Positions 52,693-64,000 of a stretch of 64,000 bases of DNA are shown here, in pieces. The stretch comes from Strobilurus pachycystidiatus (lineage: Eukaryota; Basidiomycota; Agaricomycetes; Agaricales; Physalacriaceae). Position numbers and translations under genes: made by a program. Each line of letters starts with the position of its first letter. The first letter of the stretch is position 1. Location of the stretch: positions 2,108,001-2,172,000 of the forward strand of contig JAHLMK010000003.1 in NCBI GenBank assembly GCA_019915135.1, read 5' to 3'. Under the pieces are notes generated by a model. That model saw nothing but the letters and a program-made list of their open reading frames with translations. It did no database searches and was not told where the DNA came from.

Positions 52693-54371
52693 TGATGTGC
52701 AAGTTCGGAATAGACCTCTGAAAAAGAAGCTATCGTCTAACCACACTATCAATCCTTATCACAACTAATACTCCTTGTAAGGGAGCTGGGGTGCACAAAG
52801 GTTCGAGAGAACAAGGTGCTTTTGGGTAATGGAGAAATAGAGATGTATTCCGAATCGCTGTAGTTAAACTACGAGTTGTTTTTGGGGGTGTAGGGATTCT
52901 GATCGAAATGACACAAGAAAACCTTGAAGTCGTAGGCCGAACCTCTTGACGTATGAAGACCTTAAACAGCGCGAGGCAATGTAGCTTCTACCTATCAAGT
53001 GCTCTGGTGTACAAGGACTTTGTCTTGGAATCGTCAGGCCGCTACCGCAGGTTTTACGCCACTGGACTGCTAACGATAAGGACTCCTTCTTGCACTTAAA
53101 CCAAACTTCTAGTGTCTTGCACCGGGACCAAAGGTTCCGAAAGGTGTCTCAGACGTTGACAACACTCGTTCAAACTCAACTTATTCCTCAAAGGAAAGTA
53201 CTTCACGAAATAGCGTGAATGCAGGGCAGAACCACTTGCAAACCGGCCTTCTTGCGAATACAAGGTTCTAACACCAAGTAGATTCGTTGGTACTCGACTT
53301 GGTACGTCGGAATAAGGTTCTTTTGAGTCCTTCAAGGAGCTTGGCAACACCTGATGTCTTTAAATCTTGGAAAAGTCTTTGGGGTCTTTGGGGTCTTTGG
53401 GTTCTTTGCAGAAATGAGTCGAAACTCGAGATAGATTCACTACAATGGCTGCGTCTGACTAGCGGCTACTGGAGGGGGCTCTCAGCTACCGAAATATGGG
53501 TCCTTTGGGCCCTTTTATACTACTGGGGGGTCCCTACTGAGTAAGCATCTATTCTAGGATCGGATACATCGGACTTTCGAGTCATACAAGTACTGGATTC
53601 TTATTGGCTATCCCTGGTCGAAACAACTGCGGCCAGGCCGCTTGGTCCTTTAGCCATATACGCCACCTTGGCGGTATGGTACAATCCTTGTGCCCAGGAG
53701 ATCAAGGTCCGATAAGGACTTCGATCCTTAGGTATCTTTATGTTGCAAGGTCCTACGGACACCTGCTTTCTTGTGGATAGGTTGGATGGAGATCGTTAAG
53801 AACGTCCTTTCGAGCGCAGACACTACAGGGGAGTGCTTTCTTAAAGTGGTAATACACCCTACTTTCGGGGTGGTCCTTGATCGTGGATCATGATCGATCG
53901 GCATAGCGGAAGGCGTCGGTTCGGAGTCCTTGACAGCTCCGAAGATTGTTTCCCCAAAAGGGTTGTGACGTCCTTGAACTATTTCGGGACCTTCCAGGTC
54001 TTTGGGTTGAGGTGCGCAGGTCTTGGGTCGCTCGAACTGAACCGCCTGGAGACCTTTGGACCCTCCTTGGGTGTGAATGGTTATAGCACATCGTCTGTAG
54101 TACAAGGTACACGCAAAGGTACGGGATCTTGAAAGGGATCCAACGCGCGGATAAGGATATTCGGATGAAGGTGATCGAAGGTTTCGATCGCGCCTGTCCT
54201 AAAGGACTTGTTAAGGCGCCTGGACCTTGTCCTGGAGGCTTGCCCGCGTCAAGGCAGTAACTCCTGCGTGCTCTATCCTAAGTACTTGACTGGAGGTTCC
54301 TAAGGTCTTTGGGCTGTTCAGGAATCGCAAAATTCCCCGTTTCTAGTACTGGAATAGTACCCTGCGTATCA
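52693..54371 (-). repeat. LTR-2 right LTR (5' LTR)
   Basis: 1679 bases; last bases GCGTATCA, then the ACGC duplication and the Gyp-3 RNase H frame. Confidence 0.96.
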
Positions 54372-56024
54372 ACGCGGTATCCTACTAACTTGTCTTCCCA
54401 CTTTAGTAGGGCCTCGAGTATCGCGAGTGTTTCAGTTTCGAATACACGATAGTTCCGCTGCGTGTCCGAGAACTTTTTAGACATGAACCCGGCGGGACGG
54501 CATGCTTGCCATGTTGGTCCTTGGCCATACATGGCACCTACTCCCGTGAGTGATGCGTCGCATATCACCCAGATGGGTTCGTCTAATTTTGCGTTGATAG
54601 GTTTCAACACAGGTGTGCGGCATGCCAGGTCCTTAATGGACTGGAAACAAGAATCATGGATTGGTCGCCAAAACCATGGCTGACCATTCTTCTGCATCTC
54701 CGACAGTGGAGTCGTGTATGCAGTGACATCTGGTAGGTAATGTGCAACGTAGTTGACTACTCCGAGGAACTTCTGAATATCCCCATAGTCTTGCGGTGTC
54801 CTCCATTCTCTGATTTTTGACAGTTTATCGGTATCGGCATGGATCCCGTTATCGTCGATGATATGCCCTAGACAATCAATCTTTTCAGCGTATACTATAT
54901 AGTTCAACTTTGGCTGCCTTAAGGTAAAGTTTGTTCTCCTTTAGCTTGTCGAATACGATCCTGAGGTGCTTCTCGTGATCTTCGATAGAATTGCTGAATA
55001 CAAAAATATCGTCGAGGTATACGTGGACGAATCGTCCGAGGTAATCTTGGAAGATTACTGTCATCAACCTTTGGAACGTCGAGGGTGCGTTGCAGTCTCC
55101 CTGTTGCATCACGTTGCTGACATAGGTGCCAAATATAGTGGAAAAAGCTGTTTTCCAGACGTCCTCCGTGATATTACGGACTTGTTCGTATGCATTGGAT
55201 AGATCTATCTTGGATCGGAAAGTCGCTCTTGCCACGTTGAGACGGATGGTATCCTGGTCGGGAAACGGGGTGACGTCTTTTACTGTGTTCTCGTTACGTT
55301 TTCTGCAGTCTATAGTGCATCGTAATGACTGATCCTTCTTTGGGACACATAGCATTGGTGCAGCCTGATCTGAGGTGCATGGTTCCCACCATTTAGCTCG
55401 GGTGTACTGATTGATTCGATCCAACAGTTGGCCCTTCATCGCGTCTGGGCACCGTGGCATGTAATAACTGTATCGCTTGCCCTCTTCCTTGAGCGGGATG
55501 CGATGATTGACTGCCCGAAACGGTGGAAGCGTCTCCGGGACTCCTTGTAGTATGTCGGCACAGTATTCCAGCCACTGTGCTTTCAGTCTAGGTATGTCAT
55601 CCTTTGTATACTTCTGACCATTAGGTAACTGAGTTTCCTTAAAGCTCTCGGATGCCGTATTGAGTCGCTCGGTAAGATCGCGAACCTTGTCTTCACTCAA
55701 TTGTGTTGACGGGTTCTTTTCCTGCACAGGTCTATCTTGCTGCATTTGTAGGTACTCGTCAACGAGCTCATTGACCTCGTCAACAACTTGGCGATTCTCC
55801 ATCGACCGTGGGTCGAGTGATCTGGCACTCTTTACTAACTCGGTAAGTTCTTCTTCCGAGAAGTAATCGTCGGGTCCCAGGAGTACAGGTAGTTGCCTGT
55901 TCAGCGATCTGTTGGGTATTTCGGTCTCGTCTTCGTCGACATCTTCAATTCGTGAGTTCTTTGATCTCCAGGGTACCTTCGTCGTCTCTGACTTGGCTTC
56001 GTTGTAATTTGACGCCGTTTGTAG
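54372..56024 (-). pseudogene. Gyp-3 reverse transcriptase and start of RNase H, frameshifted
   Basis: This continues in the Gag-protease frame after the UGA at 56025-56027, with 74 open codons before the first ATG (55802). RT motifs: MLCVPKKDQSLRCTIDCRKR, FRSKIDLSNAYEQVR, HVYLDDIFVFSNSIEDHEKH (YLDD). After KAAKVELY the frame is broken by about seven extra bases (TATAGTA, near 54890-54905), then continues as AEKIDCLGHIIDDNGIHADT, FLGVVNYVAHYLPDV and the RNase H start VICDASLTGVGAMYG. It is interrupted by LTR-2 at GYRV. Because of the 7-base insertion and three transposon insertions the pol gene is dead. Confidence 0.92.
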
Positions 56025-59000
56025 TCAATGTTTACGCGTGTTCGGAGTCATTCTCTTCATCTTCGCGTGTGCTATATCGGTCACCATAGCTGAAAGGTGG
56101 GCCGTAGGTACGTCCTCGGGCCGTGACATAGTATCGGATGTCTCATTTTCTAGTTTAGCGTTCATAGGTACCCGTTTGGCATACCTCCTGGCTAGCTCCT
56201 GAGCTTCCTCCCCTTCCGAAAGAGTTGGCATGGGGGTCCCTCCGACACGAATAGTATCATGTTCAAAATCCAGAGCTACCTTGTGTTTCCGCATGAATAC
56301 CGTACCTACTATGAGGTCGTACCTATCAATGTTAGTTATGTCAAAGTAGTCGTATCCTTCTACTTTGCGTCGGTCATTTCCATAGACGAATGAAGTCTCA
56401 GTACCATAAGAAATCTTTGATCGACTACCCTTGGTTCCCAATTGCAATGGGACAGGATTCGACAGTAAGAATGGCTTGATCTTGGCTATCCGTGCAAAAT
56501 CCGGACTGATTGCGTCAGACGTACTGCCGCTGTCAAACAGCGTGAATGCCCATGTACCATTCAGTAGAACGAATGCGGGTAGGCAGCGGTTTTCGGCGGC
56601 TGTTCGCCGTGGACGTGACTTGACGCGAGGTACGTGTTTAGCCGGGAGTTCCGCCACCTTGGGTCGGTAGTATGTTTGAGCAGATACTGGGTCTACGTTC
56701 TCCTCCATATTTGCCATGTATTCTCCGTAGTCCATGACCAGTTCATCGTGAGAGGCGATGCTGGCACTATCGTCGAAATCATCGTGATCTGATCCGTCTT
56801 CGTCGATCACGTTGAATACGTCCGTCCTTGCTCCTCCACCATCATCTCGGATGGCTTGTAACCGTTCATACGGCGTTTCACGCATGGCACCCATGTTCTC
56901 GTCATCGCCTTCGTACTGGCTTCCGCCCCAAGGGTCCTCGGACGCTATGTCGGTATCAATTTGCGCGTCCCGATCGTGACCATTATCTGCATCAGGGGCC
57001 GTCCATTCTGGGGTGTCGTTCTGTGCATTTCCCAGTGCGATATCATATATTTCCTCGTCCGCTAACCCTTCACTGATCATGTTTAGTCGTTCACCGTTTG
57101 GGAAAAGTGGTGTCTTGCCATAGTTGGCACAAACCGGATTGTTGGAGAAGTGGCCCGGACGACCGCAACCCCAACACAATCTTTTCAGTGGCTGTCGAGG
57201 GATTCCTGGTCTCGGTCTCGGCTGAGGACTTGAGTCTCTAGCTGCCTGTAGTCGTGCTTTCTCGTTAACCGCGTCCGGTCGCGTACTGTGACGAACACCC
57301 TGGACCTTTTTGAACCGTCGGAATGCCGGGCTCGGAGATCGCAGCGCTGGAGTTCGCGACTCTTCAGCCATAAATCGTACCAATACCTCGCGTGATTGGC
57401 GGGACTGTCGTTCGTAATACTTCTCGGCGCGAAGTCCTTTCTCAATGGTGAGTGCTCGTTGCATTATTTGGTTCACCGTGCACGATTCGGCAATGATGCC
57501 ATCCTGATTGAGTTTGCTACGGATGGTGGATGGGGTAGAGAGCATCAATTTGTGCTTGAATCGGTATGCGTCCGGTGGACAAGGCATCATTCCTGTCCAT
57601 CGAATCATATCTGCGAATAACTGACGCATACCCCCTTCAGTTCGGTACTTTACGCTCTCGAACTTATGTATCAAATCATATAGCGAGGATTCATGTATGA
57701 ATCTGCGATACAGGCTAGCGACAACTTGCGCGAACGTAGAGTGTTCAGGTTCGTCGTCGTCATCTGTTATATTCCACTGAACTTCCTCGACTGCCTCGTG
57801 ATACCATGCACGGGCGTCTCCTTCTAGGAAATTTCCTAGCGTTGTGGTACGCTGGCTGTCGACGCTGGAGACTAATTCCGTTCCATCATCTGCCATATGG
57901 TAAGCTGGTCCGCAAATATTTGCAGCTTTTAGCCAAAGTACTAATGATAGGAACCACTCGTCGAACACAGCGATACTCGCGGATCCGTCGTACTTCGATG
58001 GCTTGTGGAGTCCTTGCATTGTGGACTTCTGTATATTTGGATCAAGTCCTACTCGTATAGGAAGTAAGTGTTTCTTGATGTATCGTTCATAACGACCGAA
58101 GATCGCTAACATCGCTTCAGTGTCTGAACGCACTACTGGGCGGTAAGCAAATTCTTCTTTGGTCGAGTGTTGATTCGGACCGACAGATTGATGCCTCGCA
58201 CTTGAAAAAGGGGCGGGGGTGGGTGATTTCCTACCTCGTTCGCTAGCGCTATTTGGGTCATGGTTTCCATCATCCCCACCGCCTCCGCCACCTCCAGCGC
58301 TTCCACCGGGACCGCCTCCACCGGGACCGCCTCTACCGGGACTGCCACCGCCACCGCCAGCGCCTCCACCGGGGCCGCCTCTACCAGGACCGGGACCGCC
58401 ACCGCCAGCGCCTCCACCGGGGCCGCCTCTACCCGGGCCGCCACTTCCTCCAGGATTTCCGCCGCCGCCAGAACCTCCACCTCCGCCGCCATTGCCACCA
58501 GGACCACTAGGTGGGTCATTAGGGTCGACCGGTGGTTTCGGTGGTTCTTCCAAGTTGGGTTCCGTGGTAGCCTCTTGCTTGATCTCCGGGTTGATACCAT
58601 TGTCATTAGGTTTAGGAGATGGGCACCAGGCTCGCACTACTCGATATTCCTCAGGATTGGATGAGTAATGGGGCACTTGAACAAGTATTCCCTGGAAGGA
58701 TGGGTGGGACACATATCCAGTTTCGGAGATCTCGACCTTTTGATCGACTATGTTTGACCGTCCGTAATGTTCGATATCCATATTCCGGAGGACTTGCATT
58801 ATGCCACGAACATATAAATCGTGTTGTTGCGCGTTCATTGTGTCATTACCAAACGGTCCTGAGGACGGAAAAGTCTTGTTGGACGAAACATCAGTCCATT
58901 CATCAATTCCTCGTTTGGTGTTGACCCGTCGTACAAACTGTGACTGTGTCTCGTCATCTTCCTTGCTTAGGATATCTTTGACATCTTCTATCGTCAAATT

Positions 59001-59957
59001 GGGATCAATGTTAACCTCGAAATCTCCCTGAGTTTGGTTGTATTTCCCCAATTTGGGAAGTGGATCGCGAGGTTCAGTTCGAAGCTGTCCTTCGCGAGTC
59101 AAATTGTCGGCGAGGTAACGATTGATGGCTAGTGGAGGTATAGCCACGTATGTTTCTCCTCGAATCGTCTGACGTTGAGTTGCCAAGTTGAGGATTCCCT
59201 TCTCATGCTTGTGTACTAAATCTTCATGGACTTGAGCTCGATATGCTCGTTTGCCGAGTTTACGGATGAAGTCATGATTGACCTCCGGTGGGTTGTATTT
59301 TCCAAAGCCTTTCAAAGTCTCGCTCATTGCGTTGACGAACGTGTTCTTATACTGAGTGAGCGCCTCGTCATCGAGTTGAGACGTGTCTGGCATGTCTGGC
59401 CAAGCATTAGACCTCGGTCTACTTTTCGTAGTCAACTCATTATCGAGTTTCTTATGTGCTACGATGGCTCTTAGACGTTCGATTTCTGCCTCAACGTCGG
59501 CAATTGGTCGACTCTCTATAGGGATCGACTTCGGTCGAGAAGAGGCTCTTGATCCGTGCTGAGATCCGCGCTGGGACCCGCGCTGGGACTCATGTTGAGA
59601 TTTCTCAGCTTTTTCCTCAAGGGATTTAACGGAGGCGCGTGACCCGGGAAGCGATGGTTGAGGGGATCTGAGAATTCCCATTGTGTTTCCCGTATTTTCT
59701 GGAGATGAAAAGTCAAAGTCGTCAGTTTCAACAGATGACGACGAGAAAGCAAGTTCAGATAACGATTGCTTGTTTTCAGAGGTTTGGATACGCTGTTGCT
59801 GCCGGGTGAGGCGAGTGAAAAGCGGATCAGATTTCGGAACACCCTTGAGGGGGTGTGAAGGACGGTATTCGGCTTCGGGATCGTCTCTCTTTGATCGCTT
59901 CCTTGCCGCGGTACCGGATTTAGGTTGTTTGTTTTTAGATGTCCTGCGAGGGGGCAT
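56025..59957 (-). CDS. Gyp-3 Gag-protease polyprotein
   Basis: 1310 residues from the ATG at 59957 (MPPRRTSKNKQPKSGTAARK). Order: Ser/Arg-rich N-terminus; a conserved helical region; a Gly-rich low-complexity tract at about residues 480-570 (GPGRGGPGGGAGGGG units); a Gag capsid-like domain (FDEWFLSLVLWLKAANICGP, EGDARAWYHEAVEE) from about 650; a zinc knuckle variant CWGCGRPGHFSNNPVC near 930 (CX2CX4HX6C, longer than usual); an acidic linker; and a retropepsin with FTLFDSGSTSDAIS near 1140 and RYDLIVGTVFMRKH. It ends in TGA followed by CTA, in the same frame as RT. The frame is fully open despite the age of the element. Confidence 0.92.
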   Translation of the reverse strand: MPPRRTSKNKQPKSGTAARKRSKRDDPEAEYRPSHPLKGVPKSDPLFTRLTRQQQRIQTSENKQSLSELAFSSSSVETDDFDFSSPENTGNTMGILRSPQPSLPGSRASVKSLEEKAEKSQHESQRGSQRGSQHGSRASSRPKSIPIESRPIADVEAEIERLRAIVAHKKLDNELTTKSRPRSNAWPDMPDTSQLDDEALTQYKNTFVNAMSETLKGFGKYNPPEVNHDFIRKLGKRAYRAQVHEDLVHKHEKGILNLATQRQTIRGETYVAIPPLAINRYLADNLTREGQLRTEPRDPLPKLGKYNQTQGDFEVNIDPNLTIEDVKDILSKEDDETQSQFVRRVNTKRGIDEWTDVSSNKTFPSSGPFGNDTMNAQQHDLYVRGIMQVLRNMDIEHYGRSNIVDQKVEISETGYVSHPSFQGILVQVPHYSSNPEEYRVVRAWCPSPKPNDNGINPEIKQEATTEPNLEEPPKPPVDPNDPPSGPGGNGGGGGGSGGGGNPGGSGGPGRGGPGGGAGGGGPGPGRGGPGGGAGGGGGSPGRGGPGGGGPGGSAGGGGGGGDDGNHDPNSASERGRKSPTPAPFSSARHQSVGPNQHSTKEEFAYRPVVRSDTEAMLAIFGRYERYIKKHLLPIRVGLDPNIQKSTMQGLHKPSKYDGSASIAVFDEWFLSLVLWLKAANICGPAYHMADDGTELVSSVDSQRTTTLGNFLEGDARAWYHEAVEEVQWNITDDDDEPEHSTFAQVVASLYRRFIHESSLYDLIHKFESVKYRTEGGMRQLFADMIRWTGMMPCPPDAYRFKHKLMLSTPSTIRSKLNQDGIIAESCTVNQIMQRALTIEKGLRAEKYYERQSRQSREVLVRFMAEESRTPALRSPSPAFRRFKKVQGVRHSTRPDAVNEKARLQAARDSSPQPRPRPGIPRQPLKRLCWGCGRPGHFSNNPVCANYGKTPLFPNGERLNMISEGLADEEIYDIALGNAQNDTPEWTAPDADNGHDRDAQIDTDIASEDPWGGSQYEGDDENMGAMRETPYERLQAIRDDGGGARTDVFNVIDEDGSDHDDFDDSASIASHDELVMDYGEYMANMEENVDPVSAQTYYRPKVAELPAKHVPRVKSRPRRTAAENRCLPAFVLLNGTWAFTLFDSGSTSDAISPDFARIAKIKPFLLSNPVPLQLGTKGSRSKISYGTETSFVYGNDRRKVEGYDYFDITNIDRYDLIVGTVFMRKHKVALDFEHDTIRVGGTPMPTLSEGEEAQELARRYAKRVPMNAKLENETSDTMSRPEDVPTAHLSAMVTDIAHAKMKRMTPNTRKH

Positions 59958-60416
59958 CCACAGTCGTACGATTGAATCGACGACTAATTACAATAGCTTT
60001 GTAGCAACGCAAATGTATTGCTTTATTACTGATGTGTAAAAAAGTGTAAGACCACGACCCCGATGCTTAGTTCCCACGATGCTACACACAACAGGTAATA
60101 CAATTGTGAAGCTACGTATGGGTACAAGCGAGTGGGTGGGTGGTAAAAAGTTACTTATTCTACTCGAGATATCAGTCATATATATAGAGAAATGGAATGC
60201 ATGTGATAACAGAAAAGAGGACCATACTGAGCATGGAGACAACATATGAAAGACCCGACTGAATACTATATATGGTAATCGGGGTTGAACCTGATTAAGC
60301 CGTTACGCCGGGAGGCGGAGCAGCCGTTACACTGACACTTTGATCGGACGAGCCCTGACCGGTCTGACCGCGATCTGCACCACTTCTGCACCTTGTCCGC
60401 ACCCTCCGTACCAAAT
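59958..60416. other. Gyp-3 leader/LTR remnant and EED upstream region
   Basis: No gene is seen. A possible very short LTR is bounded by TGTAGC (60000) and GCTACA (60081-60086), with AATAAA on the minus strand near 60014, but without the partner LTR this cannot be confirmed. The rest (60090-60416) is presumably the host promoter of the EED-like gene. Confidence 0.35.
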
Positions 60417-62389
60417 ATGCAACCCTGGTATCGCGATGCTGCTTCCACACCACCGTTCAAACTAACCACGAAGATATCTGTACGTCTTACGCGTTACGCT
60501 TCTGCATCCCCATATTGAGAGACGGTGGGGTAGACTCGGACTACCGTTACCACAATAAGCGAGGGCGCTAGCGCGGAGGGGTGCGTTCACGATGTTGTCC
60601 CTTTTCCCTGGAAGCGCGAATCTCGAGAAAGTCTCTATCATGGTGAAATCAAGGACACATACTTTCCCGAACAGTGGTCTGCTATGGTGTCCGCCTTTGA
60701 GGATGCCGTTATAGTCACCAGCAAAAAGCAAGCACAAATCATCCACACCGCAGATTCAAACGACAAAACAACTACCATAGAGCTACCAGAGGTCGGTGTC
60801 TCTCTTCTTTGTGCTACCGAGAAACCTTGATGGATTCCTTCCAGGATAACATCGAGAAATCCGCCGACTCCGTGAAAGCAAGTTGGGCTTTATTGGAGAA
60901 CGCCGGCACCACTCCACTGATTGTTATTGTTCTTTCGCGTGGTCGTAAAATCTACGTATACGACACTTCTCTCGGGAAAGTGGTGACTGAACTACAAGGA
61001 CACGGAGGCGTATGTGTTGTTGTTGCTTCCCAATGTGGTCACTCTCATCTTTTCTTTATAGGCAATAACATCCTTGAAGACTCATCCTCAACTACCTCAC
61101 ACATTCTTATCTACCGCACGAGACTTTACTGCACGCATCTACCGACTCGACCAGCCACCCAAGGAAAGACCGAAGAACCCTCACTGGCCGCCCAGTACAG
61201 ACAAAAATCCCAGCTTGGCTGGCGCGGCGCATGGTTTGGATATGTCTGAGCCCGAAGGGCTGCCTGCGAAGAATGGACGTGGCCGTTGCATTGCGGTCCT
61301 CGTGGGTGGAAGGTCGGGTGGCCACAACGGTGATGTCCTGAGCGCAGTAAGTTTGATTAGTGGGCCCTTGAAGCATCTCTAACAGGGTGTTAGGATTTTC
61401 ATCCTACGTTACAAGTTGTAGTTACATGTGGCGTAAGACAATTTCCCCCTTGCACTGCTCACCCGCTGATGCGTGTCGACCCCTAGATGGACCGTGCCCT
61501 GAAGATCTGGTTTTATCCCGGTCGTGGAGAGACAGACAATGCCAAACTATTCCGCGCAGACAAACCACTCTTCAGTAGTTCCCGAATACACAAAGCTCGC
61601 GTCCTCTCAGTTAATTGGTACGCCCCTGTTTCCTTTCAATTGTCGCGACTTGCCCATCCAGTCAGGTTGAACGATGATACACTGATCTCGCATTGCGCTC
61701 CTGTGTTTGTGCGGTCTAGGACAAATCCTGGTGAACTTGATCCGAATGCCCTGCCCGGAACTATTTGCCTATGGAAATGGCTTGGGAAGGAGCGATTCAT
61801 GCCTTCAAAGTATAAGCCACAGCACCGTGGTCAACAAGTTCTTCGTGGTTGTGCATCGGTACTCGCCTTCTACTTCCAACTGTCCCTCTTGATTGAACGA
61901 TGTCACAGGACTATCAAGAGAGTTGTGAGTTATAAAGCGCCACCATCTGCGAGTCCTGATTCGCTTCTAGCATGCTTCCGATTTCTTTCAATTCATGCTC
62001 TTGCAAAGAGCACAGATAACTTTTCACCTGCGCAGATGTCTATCTATCGAGGCCCATACCACGATCCATTGCTCCTTTTGACGTATTCAGGCGCATACGC
62101 CAATACGATCCATGTTGCGAACGTGGCGCGCTTCAAGCCCCGGAGTAAACCTCCTCAGAATTTGGACACCATGCTTCACCTTTCTCAGCAGCTCAGTAGT
62201 CGGACATTCCCAGAGATTGACGCTTGGCAGATAACATTACCCCGTGAGTGGCGGACAGTTGACGACTCGGAGCAGAGTGTGGAAGACTTGGTGTTTTGTC
62301 GATTGTTGGGCGACGGCAAAGTGATAGTGGGACTTGGAAATAGAGGTAGCATCTGGTTATGGAATAAGTACGCGCAAAACCACTCGTAA
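60417..62389 (+). CDS. EED: EED/ESC-like WD40 protein (Polycomb PRC2 subunit candidate)
   Basis: ATG 60417 (MQPWYRDAASTPPFKLTTKI), then seven or more introns with clean splice sites to a TAA at 62387. WD-type repeats include LQGHGG-AITSLKTHPQLPHTF, CIAVLVGGRSGGHNGDVLSA-DFHP, TCGMDRALKIWFYPG, IHKARVLSVNW-LNDDTLISH, TICLWKWLG and GNRGSIWLWNK. The GG..GH..DVLSAD..CGMD..LKIW sequence is the signature stretch of EED/ESC, the scaffold that lets PRC2 read and place H3K27 methylation. A GTAAGT at the stop could splice to a further exon ending at 62651. It appears to be an intact host gene whose promoter abuts the transposon nest. Confidence 0.78.
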
Positions 62390-62647
62390 GTATAGACTAT
62401 GTACAAGACTAGCATTTGGTTGTGCCCGCCTCAGGGTCGGACCATTATCGCGTGGCTGTGTTAGGTTCCCACACTTCAATGATGCAGTGAAGTCGTACAT
62501 AGACGATTTCTCCTCCTGCCGTCACAGTGCCCTCATCATGGCTTTCAATGGGTACGACGAGGATGGAACGGAACTGCTGGAAACTTATGGTGCGCTGTCC
62601 TTCATGTTGGAAATCCGCGCGACCTCAACGTTGCCACAGACTTTCTC

Positions 62648-63640
<993 letters not shown>

Positions 63641-64000
63641 TACTTTGGTGCGTTAGTCAACTTCTTTTCACCTGAAATTTTCTAAGCGAAAGTGTAGGTG
63701 ACAACCATGCTGCCCACTATCGTGTGATCCCACTCTTCTCTCTCACCGGGCCACCGCTTCGTTCTTCTCCTCCGGACCCATACCCAATCCTCCTATACCA
63801 GTGCATGCTCTCAGCTCCACTTATGCGTGGATGGCACATAATATACAACTATCAGACCCAGGTGCATATCCATTCTTCACTGTATTTCCAGCCATACGTT
63901 CATTTCTGCCATTCCGTACAGTTACTCTACATCTGCCATGTTCATCTAGATCGACATATCCTATTCATAATCTCTCGTTGATCTCGTCATAATTGCTTGC
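63641..64000. other. Rab4 downstream region
   Basis: I see no supported gene or repeat in the last 360 bases. Confidence 0.5.

Larger units (their letters stand above)
43056..54371 (-). mobile_element. LTR-2: intact Ty3/gypsy retrotransposon with 1679-bp LTRs
   Basis: LTRs at 43056-44734 and 52693-54371 look identical by eye, pointing to very recent insertion. It is flanked by ACGC (43052-43055 and 54372-54375). Internal order and orientation are the same as LTR-1, and all ORFs, including the antisense gene, appear open. It differs from LTR-1 by only about one percent across LTR and pol, so the two are recent members of one family. Confidence 0.96.
5793..60086 (-). mobile_element. Gyp-3: old Ty3/gypsy retrotransposon, split by three insertions
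   Basis: The element reads right to left: Gag-protease 56025-59957, RT and RNase H 54372-56024, end of RNase H and linker 42626-43055, start of integrase 5793-6184. Removing LTR-2 with one copy of its ACGC duplication joins GYRV to VTDHKALEFFKTQ in frame. Removing the hAT with one copy of ATAACGGA joins the linker to NDLNAIILGEHENF in frame. KDZ copy 1 cuts the integrase after CPKCQSA. The domain order RT-RNase H-integrase is that of Ty3/gypsy. The left LTR is outside the window and the right LTR is not securely defined, so the right boundary is tentative. Confidence 0.88.

Noticed and set aside
58219..58668. A plus-strand Pro-rich ORF and neighbours around 58.2-58.7 kb.
   Set aside because: Shadow of the Gly-rich tract of the Gyp-3 Gag on the opposite strand.

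Overview
The window is eukaryotic and almost certainly from an agaricomycete (Basidiomycota). The genes carry many 45-60 base GT..AG introns with short exons. There is a KDZ transposase with a CxC2-type cysteine cluster, a hAT transposase, Ty3/gypsy elements, and at the right edge two ordinary host genes (an EED/ESC-like WD40 protein and a Rab4 GTPase). Genus and species cannot be read from the sequence.

About 60 of the 64 kb is one nest of transposons inside transposons. Target-site duplications (TSDs) and in-frame rejoining of split genes allow it to be unpacked. (1) The oldest layer is a minus-strand Ty3/gypsy element, here called Gyp-3. Gag-protease lies at 56025-59957, reverse transcriptase and RNase H at 54372-56024, the end of RNase H and a linker at 42626-43055, and the start of integrase at 5793-6184. 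(2) KDZ copy 1 (window start to 5792) sits in the Gyp-3 integrase. (3) A hAT element (6185-42625; 18-bp terminal inverted repeats; 8-bp TSD ATAACGGA) sits in the Gyp-3 linker. Without later insertions it is about 8.75 kb, with a transposase and two passenger genes. (4) A Ty3/gypsy element with 1679-bp LTRs (LTR-2, 43056-54371, TSD ACGC) sits in the Gyp-3 RNase H. (5) A sister copy (LTR-1, 13046-40733, TSD GCGC) splits a 700-codon hAT passenger gene. (6) KDZ copy 2 (13247-29608, about 16.4 kb, TSD GGGTGTAG) sits in the left LTR of LTR-1.

KDZ copy 2 is the most interesting object. It is a complete element with matching terminal inverted repeats and an apparently intact transposase. It also carries five further genes: a large acidic AT-hook protein; a small Ala/Pro-rich protein ending in an RNase H1 N-terminal/viroplasmin-like domain; and three proteins of unknown function named here A, B (SAM-like) and C. 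A and C recur beside the transposase in the diverged copy 1, in the same order and orientation, so they belong to the element. Because its host retroelement has almost identical LTRs, copy 2 must have moved very recently.

LTR-1 and LTR-2 appear to use two recoding devices: an AUGA stop/restart between Gag and protease, and a GGGTTTT -1 frameshift site between protease and pol. Both carry a spliced antisense gene with its own TATA box between pol and the LTR. Gyp-3 instead has an in-frame UGA-CUA between protease and reverse transcriptase, the classic readthrough context. The host genes EED (60417-62389) and Rab4 (62648-63640) lie immediately right of the nest.
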